From Elusimicrobiales bacterium (GTDB lineage: Bacteria > Elusimicrobiota > Elusimicrobia > Elusimicrobiales > UBA9959), in NCBI GenBank assembly GCA_028713125.1, contig JAQTOU010000001.1, positions 204,273 to 268,272 of the forward strand: 64,000 nt of DNA, in the 5' to 3' direction. The notes beneath the pieces were generated by a model. It worked only from the letters and a program-made list of their open reading frames with translations, had not been told where the DNA came from and searched no databases. Shown one piece after another: positions 33,806 to 43,985 of this stretch (the stretch's first letter is position 1; each line of letters begins with the position of its first letter). Both the position numbers and the translations under genes were made by a program.

Positions 33806-34864
33806 CTAAGTGAATGTTTCCAGGTGCGTGTGAAGTCCGTGTGAACGGATGAATTTCATAGCTGTGTCGTGCTGGCGCTCGGCTTGGGCGGTTTGGCCCA
33901 TTAGGTAGTAGAGCGCGGAGAGGGAGAGCAGGGTGAGGGCTTCGCCGCGGGGCTCGGAGCGGCCTTTGAATAAACTGGCGGCTTTGCGGTAGTGGGCGAG
34001 GGCGGAGGTGAAATCTCCGTTCTTTTTTTTGATCTCGCCCATCCCCCACTCTACGAAACCGAGGTCGGCCCAGTCGGACAGGCCGGAGTAGAGCTTATGC
34101 GCGCGCGTATAGCCCGCGTAGGCGTCCTCGAGGCGGCCCAGCTGTCGCAGGACGTTCGCCGTGCCGCACTCGGCATAGGCCTTGGCGAAAGCGTCGTCCG
34201 TGCCCGCGAAGAGTTTCCTGGCCCGCACATAGCAGTCAAGGGCGCGGCCCATGAAGCCGGCCACGCGCAGGATGCCGCCCAGGCCGAACAGGGCGTAGCC
34301 GGAGGCGGCCTCGTCCTTGTCCTTATTGGCGAATTTAAGCGCCTCTTCAAAGGCGCTTATCCCCTCGGCGTAGCGGCCCTGCAGGCGGTAAAGCCCGCCC
34401 AGGGCCCAGAGGGTGAAGGCCGCTCCTCCACAATCCCGGGCCTTCCGGTAGCCCCTGAGGAGCTTTTCGAGCAGCCGGGCGGCCTCAGCCAGCCTGCCTA
34501 CCAGCCGCAGAGCCAGGGCCCATTCCAGCTCCGCGTCTTCCGCGGCGATTCCAAGCTTCTTAGAAAGCACCAAAGCTTTTTTAGCGGACTCTACCGCCGC
34601 CTTCTCGTTCCCAAGCGCCCGGCAGCAGCGCGCTTCACCGAGCAACGCCTCAAGTTCCAGCGCCCGGTCGCCTTTAGAGCCCTTCCGGGCCAAGGCATAT
34701 TCCCTGACCGCTTCTGCAAAAAGCCCCAGGCCGCGCAGCGCCTCGCCTTTCAGGAAAAACGTGCGGGCTTTCCCTCCCCCGCAGGTCGTTTTACCGAGGC
34801 AGGCCAGCGCCTTGGCGAATTCGCCGTCGTCGAGATGTTTTTCTATCCTTTCCGGGTTTTGCAT
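33806..34864 (-). CDS. TPR-repeat protein
   Basis: The 352-aa product is made of tetratricopeptide repeats through most of its length, visible as repeating units such as LFAEAVREYALARKG, RYAEGISAFEEALKFA, FMGRALDCYVRARKLF and RLEDAYAGYTRAHKLY. There is no signal peptide, so it is probably cytosolic and a protein-binding scaffold. Its stop lies 25 bases from the end of the structured repeat. A response regulator gene lies 10 bases upstream in the same direction, which suggests they work together. Confidence 0.85.
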   Translation of the reverse strand: MQNPERIEKHLDDGEFAKALACLGKTTCGGGKARTFFLKGEALRGLGLFAEAVREYALARKGSKGDRALELEALLGEARCCRALGNEKAAVESAKKALVLSKKLGIAAEDAELEWALALRLVGRLAEAARLLEKLLRGYRKARDCGGAAFTLWALGGLYRLQGRYAEGISAFEEALKFANKDKDEAASGYALFGLGGILRVAGFMGRALDCYVRARKLFAGTDDAFAKAYAECGTANVLRQLGRLEDAYAGYTRAHKLYSGLSDWADLGFVEWGMGEIKKKNGDFTSALAHYRKAASLFKGRSEPRGEALTLLSLSALYYLMGQTAQAERQHDTAMKFIRSHGLHTHLETFT

Positions 34865-34874
34865 ATATGATTTC

Positions 34875-35249
34875 TCAACTTTGCGGAAGCAGCCGCTTGA
34901 TCTCGCGGAGCAGGTCTTCCAGGTTATAGGGTTTCTTCATGAAATTGCGGGCGCCGCAGCTCTTCGCCTTTTCTATGCTTTCCGGCGTGTCGAGCGTCGA
35001 GATTATAAGGACCGGGGTATGCCTGGTAAGATTATCGCGCATGAGCGCATTGCACACGTCGTAGCCGTTCAGCTTCGGCAGCAGCAGGTCCAGCAGGACA
35101 AGGTCGGGCTTCTCCCGGCGCGCCAGCGCCAGGCCCGCGACCCCGTCGGCCGCGTGGAAGACCGTATGCCCTTCGGCTTCGAGCACCTCTTTAAGCACCG
35201 TCGAGGCGGCCTTGCTGTCCTCTATCATCACTATCCTGCGGCCGGTCAT
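34875..35249 (-). CDS. Single-domain response regulator (CheY-like receiver)
   Basis: The 124-aa protein is one receiver domain: acidic pair E10-D11, phospho-acceptor D54 in LVLLDLLLPKLNGYDV, switch S84/T85, and the conserved Lys at 106 in KKPYNLEDLL. There is no output domain, so it works by protein contact. The start overlaps the stop of the carbonic anhydrase-like gene by 4 bases. No histidine kinase is in the window. Confidence 0.92.
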   Translation of the reverse strand: MTGRRIVMIEDSKAASTVLKEVLEAEGHTVFHAADGVAGLALARREKPDLVLLDLLLPKLNGYDVCNALMRDNLTRHTPVLIISTLDTPESIEKAKSCGARNFMKKPYNLEDLLREIKRLLPQS

Positions 35250-35758
35250 CGGGCCGCCCCGCGTTTATACTCGGCGGACAGCGCTATGTACGTTTTTTCC
35301 GACTTGACCAGCCCGGCGCATTCCTCGTCGGTAAGCGGCCTCTTTACCTTGCCCGGCGCCCCCATCACCATGCTCCGGGCAGGGATAACGGAGCCCGGGG
35401 TAACGACCGCTCCGGCGGCGATCACGCAGTACTCCCCTATCTCGCAATCCATCACGACCGCGCCCATACCGACCAGGGAGTGCGCGCCTATCGCGGAACC
35501 GTGGATAATGGCCGAATGCCCTACGGTCACCCCTTCGCCGATAAGCACCGGCCTGCCGGTGTTAGGATGCAGGACGGCCAGGTCCTGTATGTTCGAGCCC
35601 CTCCCCACTTCTATGCGGTCCACATCGCCCCTGATCACCGAGCCCGGCCAGACGGAGACTTCGTCGGCTATCCTGACCCTGCCTATCAGGCAGGCGGACG
35701 GGTGAACCCAGGCTCCGGGCGATACCTCAGGGGAATAATCCAGGAATTTCTCGGTCAT
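35246..35758 (-). CDS. Gamma carbonic anhydrase-like left-handed beta-helix protein
   Basis: The 170-aa protein has hexapeptide repeats forming a left-handed beta helix (VWPGSVIRGDVDRIEVGRGSNIQDLAVLH) and the His-containing metal motif GVTVGHSAIIHGSAIGAHSLVGMGAVVMD. These match the gamma carbonic anhydrase/YrdA family, whose members are zinc proteins with or without carbonic anhydrase activity. I use ATG 35758, because the longer frame extends into the next gene. It overlaps that gene by 4 bases. Confidence 0.9.
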   Translation of the reverse strand: MTEKFLDYSPEVSPGAWVHPSACLIGRVRIADEVSVWPGSVIRGDVDRIEVGRGSNIQDLAVLHPNTGRPVLIGEGVTVGHSAIIHGSAIGAHSLVGMGAVVMDCEIGEYCVIAAGAVVTPGSVIPARSMVMGAPGKVKRPLTDEECAGLVKSEKTYIALSAEYKRGAAR

Positions 35759-36813
35759 TGCGCACCTCTCCCGTGGCGGCGATGCTCCGGGCCGGAAACC
35801 GGTTCGGAAGCATGCAGCGCCCAATAGATAAAAACACTGGCGAAGGCCGGCAGCAGATAATAGAAAAACCGGAAAAGCAGGCTGGCCGTAAGCGCCTGCG
35901 CCACCGGGATGCCCATCCCTGAGAAAGCGGCCGTCATCGCGGCCTCCATAGCCCCCAGCCCCCCGGGGAGGATGGGGATGATGGTCATCAGCATGCCGAA
36001 GGCGAAGCCCGCTACAAGCGTGGTCGCGCCGAGCGAAATGCCGACGGCCTTGAATGCGAAGTAGAGTATCAGCATATTGCTCACCCAGTCGCAGAAAACG
36101 TAGCCTACCACCTTAGGGAGTTCGTATTTGCGCCCATGTATCGTGCGTATGCCCTCATCGAGCTGGCGCTCGAACTTGTCGAAGTTCTCCCGCGGGATCT
36201 CCCTCTTCGAAAAAATAAAGATCACCCGGTTCACGGCCAGGAAAAGCTTCCGGGCCCAGGCGGCGCGGAGCTCGTGATGGAAGAACAGCAGAGTGAGCGT
36301 AAAAGCGAAACCGAGGACCGCCGCCACGCCTATCAGCGACTGAGTCATACTCCGGTTAAAATCGGGGGTCTGGATGAACTGAAGCACCGCGCCCTCAACT
36401 ACGATAACCGCAAGCGCCAGGTAAATAAGGACGGTTATGACTACGGAAGAAGTAACGCTCGCACCGTAAGGTACTCTGCGCTTCCCCAGCAGGTGCGCCC
36501 GGGTGGCAAAACCGCTGATGCCGGCCGAAGAGACAAAATAGTTTACGGTAGTAGAAACAAAAGCTATACCTGCTACCTCGAAGAATGGGAGGCGTATCCC
36601 GAGTATCCTAAGCACTTCCCAGAGCGTGAAGCCCATAAAGGTATAGCTTGATACGGCGAAAAAGAAGGAGATCAGGAGCCATTTGGGGTTGGAATTGAGT
36701 ACCGTGCTGGTAATATCTCCCAGGTTTGGATAGATCAGCCAGACGAGGATCCCCAGCGACAGCAGCAAAGGGGCATAAAGTGCCAATTTTTTCCGCGCTG
36801 AGACCTGTTTCAT
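35755..36813 (-). CDS. Lysylphosphatidylglycerol synthase TM region/YbhN-like membrane protein
   Basis: The 352-aa protein has about eight membrane segments with typical family patches: WLIYPNLGDI, YFVSSAGISGFATRAHLLGKRRVPYGASV, and PILPGGLGAMEAAMTAAFSGMGI. The family holds the flippase domain of MprF and stand-alone UPF0104 proteins, thought to move lipids across the inner membrane. The substrate is unknown. It heads the minus-strand group with the carbonic anhydrase-like and receiver genes. The aspartate oxidase gene diverges from it about 100 bases away. Confidence 0.85.
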   Translation of the reverse strand: MKQVSARKKLALYAPLLLSLGILVWLIYPNLGDITSTVLNSNPKWLLISFFFAVSSYTFMGFTLWEVLRILGIRLPFFEVAGIAFVSTTVNYFVSSAGISGFATRAHLLGKRRVPYGASVTSSVVITVLIYLALAVIVVEGAVLQFIQTPDFNRSMTQSLIGVAAVLGFAFTLTLLFFHHELRAAWARKLFLAVNRVIFIFSKREIPRENFDKFERQLDEGIRTIHGRKYELPKVVGYVFCDWVSNMLILYFAFKAVGISLGATTLVAGFAFGMLMTIIPILPGGLGAMEAAMTAAFSGMGIPVAQALTASLLFRFFYYLLPAFASVFIYWALHASEPVSGPEHRRHGRGAQ

Positions 36814-36913
36814 AATTTGTTAAAATTAGTTTATATTATTATCGGCGGCGATGAAAGCCCGGGAATCCAGGCCGCCGGCCTTCAGAAGCGTTCGGCTGCC
36901 GTCAGAGACAACC

Positions 36914-38524
36914 ATGGCCACATATAAGTTCGATTTTATAGTGGTGGGCAGCGGGGCTGCCGGCCTCCTGGCCGCGCATAAGCTGGCCAGATCCGGCCGC
37001 GTGGCCATAATAACCAAGCGCTCGCCGGAAATCTCCAACAGCAACCTCGCCCAGGGCGGCATAGCCGCGGTAACCGCCCCGAACGATAATTTTTCCCTGC
37101 ACATAGCCGACACCCTGCGAACCGGCGCAGGCCTTTCCGACCCGCGCGTGGTAAAGCTGGTCATAAGCGAGGCCCCCGCCAGGATACAGGAACTGGTGGA
37201 GATCGGAACCCGCTTCACGCTCAAGAACGGAACTTTCGAGCTTGGCCTCGAGGGCGGGCACTCCCGCCGCCGTATCCTCCATGCCGCCGACGCCACCGGC
37301 CGCGAAATAGAGCGCGCCCTGCTCGAGTCCTGCAGGAGCGACAGCAACATAACCTTCTTCCCCTACTTCTCAGCCGTAGACCTTATCCTTAAAAGCCGCC
37401 CGGCCCGGGTGCGACCGAAGAAGAACTCCTGTCTGGGCGTTTACGCGCTCGAGGAAGCGACCGGCCGCGTCCACAGTTTCATCGCCCCCGCCGTCCTGCT
37501 GGCCTCGGGCGGGGCCGGCAAGGTTTACCGCTACACCTCCAACCCCGACGTGACCACCGGGGACGGCATGGCCATGGCCTACCGGGCCGGGCTCAAGCTG
37601 GTGAACATGGAATTCGTGCAGTTCCATCCCACCTGCCTTTACCACCCTCAGGCCAAGTCGTTCCTGATCTCGGAGGCCCTCCGTGGCGAGGGCGGGATCC
37701 TGCGCGGCGGCGACGGGAAAGCCTTCATGAAGAACTACTCCCGCTACCTTGAGCTGGCCCCCAGGGATATCGTGGCGCGCGCGATAGACTCCGAGCTCAA
37801 GCGCACCGGCGCCGACTGCGTCTACCTGGACATGACGCATTTAAAGCCGGCTTTCCTGAAAAAGCGCTTCCCGACCATTTACGACAAATGCCTCGAGCTG
37901 GGGATAGACATAACAAAAGACCCCATCCCGGTAGTCCCGGCCGCCCACTTCTTCTGCGGCGGCGTCAGTTCCGACGAGCATGGGAAGACCCGGCTGCCCG
38001 GGCTCTACGCAATTGGCGAAGTAGCTCATAGCGGCCTGCACGGCGCCAACCGGCTCGCTTCTAATTCCCTGCTTGAAGCCTGTGTCTTCGCCCATCGCGC
38101 GGCAGAAGCCATAAAGAGCGGCTGCAAGCGCCGCCCCGCCGGAGAAAAGCCGGCGCGCTGGACCACCGGCAATGCCCGTCCCTCCGACGAGGCCGTCATC
38201 ATAACGCATAACTGGGACGAGATCCGCACGCTGATGTGGAACTACGTCGGCATAGTGCGCAGCGACAAGCGCCTGGCCCGCGCCAGCGCCCGGGTAAAGG
38301 TGATCTCGGAAGAGATAATAAAGTATTACTGGGACTTCCTGCTTACCCGCGACCTGCTCGAACTCAGGAACATAGCCTGTCTGGCGGACGTCATCATACG
38401 CTCCGCGCGCAGCCGGAAGGAAAGCCGCGGCCTGCACTACACCGTGGATTATCCGGAACAGTCCGGGAAATTCAGCAGGCCCACTTCGGTGGACAGGTAC
38501 CAGGGGCAAAAAAAACATGGATAA
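36914..38524 (+). CDS. nadB: L-aspartate oxidase NadB
   Basis: NadB oxidises aspartate to iminoaspartate in NAD synthesis. The 536-aa flavoprotein has the FAD dinucleotide motif [16 protein letters not shown] at about residues 10-25, [23 protein letters not shown], and [15 protein letters not shown] followed by [25 protein letters not shown]. The start at 36914 fits the family N-terminus better than the longer open frame from 36851. It overlaps uvrA by 8 bases. nadA and nadC are not in the window. Confidence 0.93.
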   Translation: MATYKFDFIVVGSGAAGLLAAHKLARSGRVAIITKRSPEISNSNLAQGGIAAVTAPNDNFSLHIADTLRTGAGLSDPRVVKLVISEAPARIQELVEIGTRFTLKNGTFELGLEGGHSRRRILHAADATGREIERALLESCRSDSNITFFPYFSAVDLILKSRPARVRPKKNSCLGVYALEEATGRVHSFIAPAVLLASGGAGKVYRYTSNPDVTTGDGMAMAYRAGLKLVNMEFVQFHPTCLYHPQAKSFLISEALRGEGGILRGGDGKAFMKNYSRYLELAPRDIVARAIDSELKRTGADCVYLDMTHLKPAFLKKRFPTIYDKCLELGIDITKDPIPVVPAAHFFCGGVSSDEHGKTRLPGLYAIGEVAHSGLHGANRLASNSLLEACVFAHRAAEAIKSGCKRRPAGEKPARWTTGNARPSDEAVIITHNWDEIRTLMWNYVGIVRSDKRLARASARVKVISEEIIKYYWDFLLTRDLLELRNIACLADVIIRSARSRKESRGLHYTVDYPEQSGKFSRPTSVDRYQGQKKHG

Positions 38525-41333
38525 GCTCATTATCAGCGGCGCACGCTCCCACAACCTCAAGAACCTCAGCCTGGAAATACCCAAGCTGAAACTCATAGTC
38601 ATTACCGGCCTTTCCGGCTCGGGCAAGTCCACCCTCGCTTTCGACACGATTTACGCCGAGGGACAGCGCCGCTACGTAGAGTCCCTCTCCGCCTACGCCC
38701 GCCAGTTCCTGGAGCAGATGGACAAGCCCGACGTGGATTCCATAGAAGGCCTTTCCCCCGCCATAGCCATACAGCAGCACAGCCCGTCCAAGAACCCCCG
38801 GTCCACCGTCGGAACCGTTACCGAGGTTTACGACTACCTGCGCCTGCTTTACGCTAAGGCCGGCCGCCCCTATTGCCCCTCCTGCCATAAGCCTATCAAA
38901 GCGTGGTCGGCGCAGGGCATAACGGCCGAACTGCTTGCAAGATACGGCGGCAAAAAAACGCGCATATTCGCGCCCCTGGTCCGCGGCCGCAGCGGGACTT
39001 ACGAAGAGCTCTTCGCCCGCCTGCGCAAGGCCGGTTTTACGAAAGCGCGGGTCGACGGCAAGCTTTTCCCGCTGGAGACGCCGCCGGAGCTTAAGCGCTA
39101 TATCAAGCACGATATAGATCTTTTCGTCGATGAATTCACCGTCTCCAAGGACGACCGCGAGCGCCTCAGCGAGGCCGTAGCCCTGGCCCTAGCCCAATCG
39201 AAGGGGCTGCTTATCGCCGGAGAGGCCGCCGCTAAAGCCGCCGAAAGCCTCTACAGCGAAAAGAACGCCTGCCCCTCCTGCGGGATCAGTTTCCCCGAGC
39301 TCGAGCCGCGCCTGTTCTCCTTCAACTCCCCCCACGGCGCCTGCCCCGAATGCGACGGCCTCGGGATAAAGATAGAGATCGACCCGGACCTCGTAGTCCC
39401 GGACAAGACCAAGTCGGTCAACGGCGGCGCGCTCGAGGCCTGGGCCAACCCGGTGACCACCCGCACGCACAGGTGGAAGGGCTCCTGGTCCGGCTACTAC
39501 GCGGACATGCTCAATACCGCGGCCGAGGAGAACGGCATAGACCTGGACAAGCCCTGGAAGGATATGCCGAAGGCGCACCGGGAGATGCTCCTTAACGGGG
39601 CCGGGGATTTCGAAGGCGTGATGACCAATTTGAAGCGCCGCCATACCGAAAGCGAATCAGACTTCGTCAAGGAAGAGATCTACACGAAGTTCATGCGCGA
39701 AACGGTCTGCCCGAAATGCAAAGGCCTGCGGCTCAAGCCCGAAGGCTTAAGCGTTCTCGTCGGGGAAAAGAACATCGCGCAGGTCACCGCCCTGCCTATT
39801 GCCCAGGCAAAAGGCTTCATGGCCGCGCTGGACCTGAGCGAAAAAGAGCGGGCCATCGCCCGCTTGATACTTAAGGAGATAAACTCGCGGCTCTCCTTCC
39901 TGAACGACGTCGGGCTGGGCTACATCTCCCTCGACCGCCGCTCGGAAACGCTTTCGGGCGGAGAGGCGCAGCGCATACAGCTGGCCACGCAGATAGGCTC
40001 CGGCCTTACCGGCGTGCTCTACGTGCTGGACGAGCCGACCATAGGCCTGCACCAGCGCGACAATGCCCGGCTCATAAACACTTTAAAGTCCCTGCGGGAC
40101 ATAGGCAATACCCTGCTCGTAGTGGAGCATGACGAGGCCGTGATAAGGGCCGCCGACCATATCATAGACCTCGGCCCCGGCGCCGGGGCGGCGGGCGGCT
40201 ATATAGTGGCCCAGGGCTCCCTCGAGGAGCTTATCAGGAACAAGAAATCCGTGACTGGGCCATACCTCACCGGGGAACGCTCCTCCACCCTGGAGAGGGA
40301 ACCCCGCAGGCACGCCGGCAAGTTCCTGGAATTTACCGGGGCCAGCCAGTTCAACTTAAAGAACGTCGACGTGAAAATACCGCTCGGCCTGTTCGTCAGC
40401 ATCTGCGGCGTCTCCGGCTCCGGCAAATCCACGCTGCTCTACGAAATAGTCTACAAAGCGCTGGCTAGAGAACTCTATAAATCAAAAGAATTGCCGGGCG
40501 CTTTCCGTTCGATGAAAGGCGCGGGGCAGATAGACAAGGTAATAATAGTGGACCAGTCCCCCATAGGCCGCACGCCGCGCTCCAACCCCTCCACCTACAG
40601 CGGGGTCTTCAACCATATCAGGGACCTTTTCGCCGCCCTCCCCGAGGCCAAGCGGCGCGGCTATGAGCCCGGCCGCTTCTCCTTCAACGTCAAGGGCGGG
40701 CGCTGCGAGGCCTGCCAGGGCGACGGGACCATCAAGATCCAGATGCAGTTCCTACCCGACGTCTACGTGAAATGCGACGAATGCTCGGGTAGAAGGTTCA
40801 ACGACGATACCCTCGAGGTCCGCTTCAAGGGAAAAACCATCTCAGAGGTCCTGGACCTCTCGGTGGAGGAAGCCAGGGTCCTGTTCGCCGACATCCCGCG
40901 GATCGAGAAGATCCTGTCCACCATGAGCGAAGTCGGCCTGGATTACCTCAAGCTGGGGCAGAGCGCCACCACCCTGTCCGGCGGCGAAGCCCAGCGCCTC
41001 AAGCTGGCCGAGCAGCTCGCCCGCCGCGCCACCGGCCGCACCCTCTACATCCTCGACGAGCCCACCACCGGCCTCCACTTCTCCGACGTAGAAAAGCTCC
41101 TCAAAGTCCTGCACCGCCTCTCCGAAGCCGGCAACACCGTCCTCGTCATCGAGCACAACCTGGACGTCATAGCCGCCTCCGACTGGCTCATCGAGCTGGG
41201 CCCCGAGGGCGGCGATGCCGGCGGCAAGCTGGTCTATTCCGGCCCCGTCTGCGACGTCCTTAAAGTCAAAGCCTCCCACACCGGGACCTACCTCAAGGAG
41301 CACCTCGACATAAAAAAATCCGGCATCTGCTGA
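38517..41333 (+). CDS. uvrA: Excinuclease ABC subunit A UvrA
   Basis: UvrA finds bulky DNA damage in nucleotide excision repair. The 938-aa product has both ABC ATPase units: the first with [20 protein letters not shown], the second with [18 protein letters not shown]. Both have LSGGEAQR signatures and DEPT Walker B motifs. Zinc modules are present at [16 protein letters not shown]...CPEC, and CEACQGDG...CDECSGRRF. The length is normal. A solo arm of the structured repeat lies about 55 bases after its stop. Confidence 0.97.
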   Translation: MDKLIISGARSHNLKNLSLEIPKLKLIVITGLSGSGKSTLAFDTIYAEGQRRYVESLSAYARQFLEQMDKPDVDSIEGLSPAIAIQQHSPSKNPRSTVGTVTEVYDYLRLLYAKAGRPYCPSCHKPIKAWSAQGITAELLARYGGKKTRIFAPLVRGRSGTYEELFARLRKAGFTKARVDGKLFPLETPPELKRYIKHDIDLFVDEFTVSKDDRERLSEAVALALAQSKGLLIAGEAAAKAAESLYSEKNACPSCGISFPELEPRLFSFNSPHGACPECDGLGIKIEIDPDLVVPDKTKSVNGGALEAWANPVTTRTHRWKGSWSGYYADMLNTAAEENGIDLDKPWKDMPKAHREMLLNGAGDFEGVMTNLKRRHTESESDFVKEEIYTKFMRETVCPKCKGLRLKPEGLSVLVGEKNIAQVTALPIAQAKGFMAALDLSEKERAIARLILKEINSRLSFLNDVGLGYISLDRRSETLSGGEAQRIQLATQIGSGLTGVLYVLDEPTIGLHQRDNARLINTLKSLRDIGNTLLVVEHDEAVIRAADHIIDLGPGAGAAGGYIVAQGSLEELIRNKKSVTGPYLTGERSSTLEREPRRHAGKFLEFTGASQFNLKNVDVKIPLGLFVSICGVSGSGKSTLLYEIVYKALARELYKSKELPGAFRSMKGAGQIDKVIIVDQSPIGRTPRSNPSTYSGVFNHIRDLFAALPEAKRRGYEPGRFSFNVKGGRCEACQGDGTIKIQMQFLPDVYVKCDECSGRRFNDDTLEVRFKGKTISEVLDLSVEEARVLFADIPRIEKILSTMSEVGLDYLKLGQSATTLSGGEAQRLKLAEQLARRATGRTLYILDEPTTGLHFSDVEKLLKVLHRLSEAGNTVLVIEHNLDVIAASDWLIELGPEGGDAGGKLVYSGPVCDVLKVKASHTGTYLKEHLDIKKSGIC

Positions 41334-41387
41334 ACAGACAGCCGCGCCTATATCCCGGATTCTCCTTAGGCCCTCCTGCAGGGCGAC

Positions 41388-41500
41388 GCAGGGGCCGGGT
41401 TAGTAAAACCCTCGGAGAGCCCGCCGGTTGCATAGCCCGGCGGGCGAACACGGAGCGAGGCCACGGTGTGGCCGAGCGCGTTTTGCGTTCCGGCCCCTGT
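41388..41500 (+). repeat. Solo class I arm of the structured element (copy 3)
   Basis: The 99-base class I module (41395-41493) differs from the copy 2 arm at only 3 positions. It is closed by CAGGGGCCGG at 41389-41398 with CCGGCCCCTG at 41490-41499. Weaker outer pairing (CTGCA near 41376 with TGCAG near 41508) extends the stem. There is no P1, P3 or second arm. It lies between convergent uvrA and the metalloprotease-like gene, where it could also act as a transcript end structure. Confidence 0.82.
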
Positions 41501-41537
41501 GGCGCCATGCAGCCATCCACGCTAAACATTGTGTAAT

Positions 41538-42440
41538 CTATTTTTTAGAACCGAAGTTGCTGAAGGAAAAAGAGGAGAACTGCACCGGCTTGAAATCGAA
41601 GCTGGCCGAGCGGACGCCCGACGGCTGGCCTTTGAGGTCGGCCTGGGAGTAGTCCGCCAGCCACGCGGACCATTTGCGGCCGAAGTCTCCCCCCTCCCTG
41701 ACCCGGTACCCCTTCCAGAGAGCGTCCTCCACCTTTTCGCCGGAGCGCATCGCCTCGCAGAAAGCCTTGAACTGCACCCGCGTAGTAGGCTTGTAGAGAT
41801 AGAGCACCGTGCCGTAGGCCTGCAGGTACCAGTCGGCTATCTTCGAATCCGATTTAAGCCCTTCTATCTTCAAGTCGAAGAAACCGGGAAAAGGCGTCTG
41901 CCGGTCCGCCGGGAAATACGCCAGCGCCTTGCTCCAGGGCCCCCCCTCCGGAGTAACCGATTCCTCCAGGTAGACCGCGAGCCCCTCGTTAAGCCACTGC
42001 GGCGGATACTTGAGTTTCTCGCCGAAAAAGCCCTCGAAATAAAGATGGCTCAGCTCATGGGCGATAACCGCCTTCAGCTTCGTAATATCCCCCGTATCGT
42101 AGACCACGACGGTCTTCTTGGAAAAATAGGCCAGCCCCTTCGACCAGCGCGGCGGGTTGAACTCCCCGTTCACATAAGAGTCCTGGGATGAGTAAATATA
42201 GATCTTCGCCTTTTCCTTCACCATCCAGGGGGCGAACATGGACATCTTCAGGCGCATCGAGGAATAGATCTTCTCCAGCTCCAGCGAGATGGACGCGGGG
42301 GCCCAGGCGCCTTCGTGCAGTATCTCGAAGTGCGGGGAGGACTTGACGTTCCAATTGGAGACTTTAGGGGCGGTGGCCAGCTCGGCGCCGTAGGCGCCGG
42401 CGGCAAGGAACATGCAGGCTAGAGCGGTTATCAGGCGCAT
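41538..42440 (-). CDS. Secreted gluzincin metallopeptidase-like protein (MA family)
   Basis: The 300-aa protein has a signal peptide (residues 1-19) and a zinc-peptidase core: HELSH at residues 128-132, followed by WLNEGLAVYLEES in which E152 is the likely third ligand. This is the gluzincin arrangement of peptidase MA-like proteins. The substrate is unknown. It is the last gene of the minus-strand pilus cluster, 19 bases after the PilX-like gene, so a role near the pilus or surface is possible but not shown. Confidence 0.82.
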   Translation of the reverse strand: MRLITALACMFLAAGAYGAELATAPKVSNWNVKSSPHFEILHEGAWAPASISLELEKIYSSMRLKMSMFAPWMVKEKAKIYIYSSQDSYVNGEFNPPRWSKGLAYFSKKTVVVYDTGDITKLKAVIAHELSHLYFEGFFGEKLKYPPQWLNEGLAVYLEESVTPEGGPWSKALAYFPADRQTPFPGFFDLKIEGLKSDSKIADWYLQAYGTVLYLYKPTTRVQFKAFCEAMRSGEKVEDALWKGYRVREGGDFGRKWSAWLADYSQADLKGQPSGVRSASFDFKPVQFSSFSFSNFGSKK

Positions 42441-42459
42441 GATTAAAAGAAGACTCGGG

Positions 42460-42765
42460 CTACTGGTCTTCGTCAGAGGTCATGGTTATCCTGGTCGTCG
42501 TGCCCGCGGGCGCGGTCTGGTAAGTAATGCTCTTGCCGTCGGGAAGGGCCGGCATGACGGGCCCACCGCCGAAGTTCCAGGATGAAAAAACCGCCTGGGT
42601 ATACCCCCCGACGCGGGTGGTGGTAGCGGCGGAGCGGTAATTGCGCGCGGCTATCATGTAGCGCGCGAGCACCCACTTCATCAGCGAGACGGCGATCATG
42701 GAAAGCAGGATGGACATGACCAGCGTCTGCAGCAGTGCCGTGCCTTTTCTCCAGCGGGGTTTCAT
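42460..42765 (-). CDS. PilX/GspK-like minor pilin, short
   Basis: The 101-aa protein starts with a basic stretch and then GTALLQTLVMSILLSMIAVSLMKW, a hydrophobic helix like the N-terminus of PilX or GspK-type minor pilins. It lacks the canonical GFTLIE cleavage motif. The remainder is a small Thr/Gly-rich domain. It ends the set of four pilin-type genes downstream of pilC. The call rests mainly on position and the N-terminal helix. Confidence 0.6.
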   Translation of the reverse strand: MKPRWRKGTALLQTLVMSILLSMIAVSLMKWVLARYMIAARNYRSAATTTRVGGYTQAVFSSWNFGGGPVMPALPDGKSITYQTAPAGTTTRITMTSDEDQ

Positions 42766-42844
42766 CCTTATAGTCTAGCAGAGAAAGCCCCGTTTTTCAA
42801 TGGAGAGCGGGCTTGCCGCGCGAAGCGGAAATATTAGGGAGCGC

Positions 42845-43504
42845 CTATTTGGCGCAGTTGAACCTGACCGAGGTGTCCAGCCTGAAATCCACATCGCGCT
42901 GGTTCTTGCCGAGGCCGGCGTTCGCGGCGATCCATTGCGAGCGGATGAGCACGCGGACGATATCCGCCTCCCGCACATTGTCGTTGGAATGCCGGGAGAA
43001 GACAGTGGTTCCGGTCAGCATCGGAACTACATTTTCTACCAGCTTCTCACCGGCCGAGCAGCCGCCCGGCGCGGCATAAGCGGCGGCCCAGGGGAGGGCG
43101 CCGGCGGTCCCGCAGGCAGTGGCGTTGTTATAGCCGATATTCCCGGTAAAATAATAAAGGCTGCCGTTCTGCAGGCAGAAATAATGCCAGGAAGCCGGCG
43201 CCGCGATGGTTATGGGATAGCAGCCGGAGCCGTCTGGCAGGGCCTTGTCCACGTTCACGGCAAAGGCCAGCACATTGCCGGCGGTACCGGGAAGAGGGAG
43301 GTCTACCCGGGTGGCCGTTGAAAGGGTGTTCTGCACCTTCTTCATGGCCAGGAGCACATTGGTCTTGATAATGTTCTTCCGGTAGTTCTGGAACACATGG
43401 CGGTTGGTGGTGGCGACGATGGTAGCCAGCGAGGCGGCGATAAAGCTGAAGATAAAAACGGAGAGCACCAGCTCCGCCAGAGTAAAGCCTTCCCGTTCTT
43501 TCAT
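42845..43504 (-). CDS. Prepilin-type minor pilin (PilW/GspJ-like)
   Basis: The 219-aa protein starts MKEREGFTLAELVLSVFIFS, a type IV prepilin leader with cleavage after the Gly. A long hydrophobic helix and a beta-rich C-terminal domain with several Cys follow. I use ATG 43504; the longer open frame overlaps the previous gene. The size and place among the pilin genes suggest a PilW/GspJ-type minor pilin at the tip, which is inference. Confidence 0.8.
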   Translation of the reverse strand: MKEREGFTLAELVLSVFIFSFIAASLATIVATTNRHVFQNYRKNIIKTNVLLAMKKVQNTLSTATRVDLPLPGTAGNVLAFAVNVDKALPDGSGCYPITIAAPASWHYFCLQNGSLYYFTGNIGYNNATACGTAGALPWAAAYAAPGGCSAGEKLVENVVPMLTGTTVFSRHSNDNVREADIVRVLIRSQWIAANAGLGKNQRDVDFRLDTSVRFNCAK

Positions 43505-43505
43505 A

Positions 43506-43982
43506 TTAATCCGTATAGACCAGGCTGAAAGCCACCCGCTTGCAGGCATTGGCCCCGGTGCCGAAACCGCAATTATTATCAGTTACCGTGTATTTCAGCC
43601 CGCAGATGGAACTGCCGCCCGAGCAGGCGGCGCCGGTCGGGTTCAGCACCGGGTTATTGCCGCCGTTCATGAGAGAAGAAATATCATGGGTTCCGGCCGC
43701 CAGCGCCCAGCCGCCGGAGCTGTCCGCCGACCAGCAGCCTACGCAGCCGCCAGCCGAGACCGGGACATAGTTGGCGTCTCCGGGGAGCGCGCTGACATAG
43801 CTTTTAAGGGTGTCCTGGGCGCGCTTCAGCAGCATCGACGCGGCGTCCCGCTTGTCGGCCTTGGAATCGGAGACGTAGCTGGACAGCACCACGGAAAAAA
43901 CTGCGGTTGTGGTTATAGCCGCTATCATGGTGGCCATTGTCACCTCTATCAGGGTCTGGCCGGGCCTCTTCCGTGTTTTCAT
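43506..43982 (-). CDS. Prepilin-type minor pilin (PilV/GspI-like)
   Basis: The 158-aa protein starts with a basic leader and then GQTLIEVTMATMIAAITTTAVFS, a prepilin cleavage motif in which Gln replaces Phe after the Gly. The C-terminal domain is rich in Gly and Cys (GGCVGCWSAD, NNCGFGTGANACKR), so disulphides are likely. It sits between the major-type pilin and the PilW-like gene with 1-3-base gaps. Confidence 0.8.
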   Translation of the reverse strand: MKTRKRPGQTLIEVTMATMIAAITTTAVFSVVLSSYVSDSKADKRDAASMLLKRAQDTLKSYVSALPGDANYVPVSAGGCVGCWSADSSGGWALAAGTHDISSLMNGGNNPVLNPTGAACSGGSSICGLKYTVTDNNCGFGTGANACKRVAFSLVYTD

Positions 43983-43985
43983 AGC

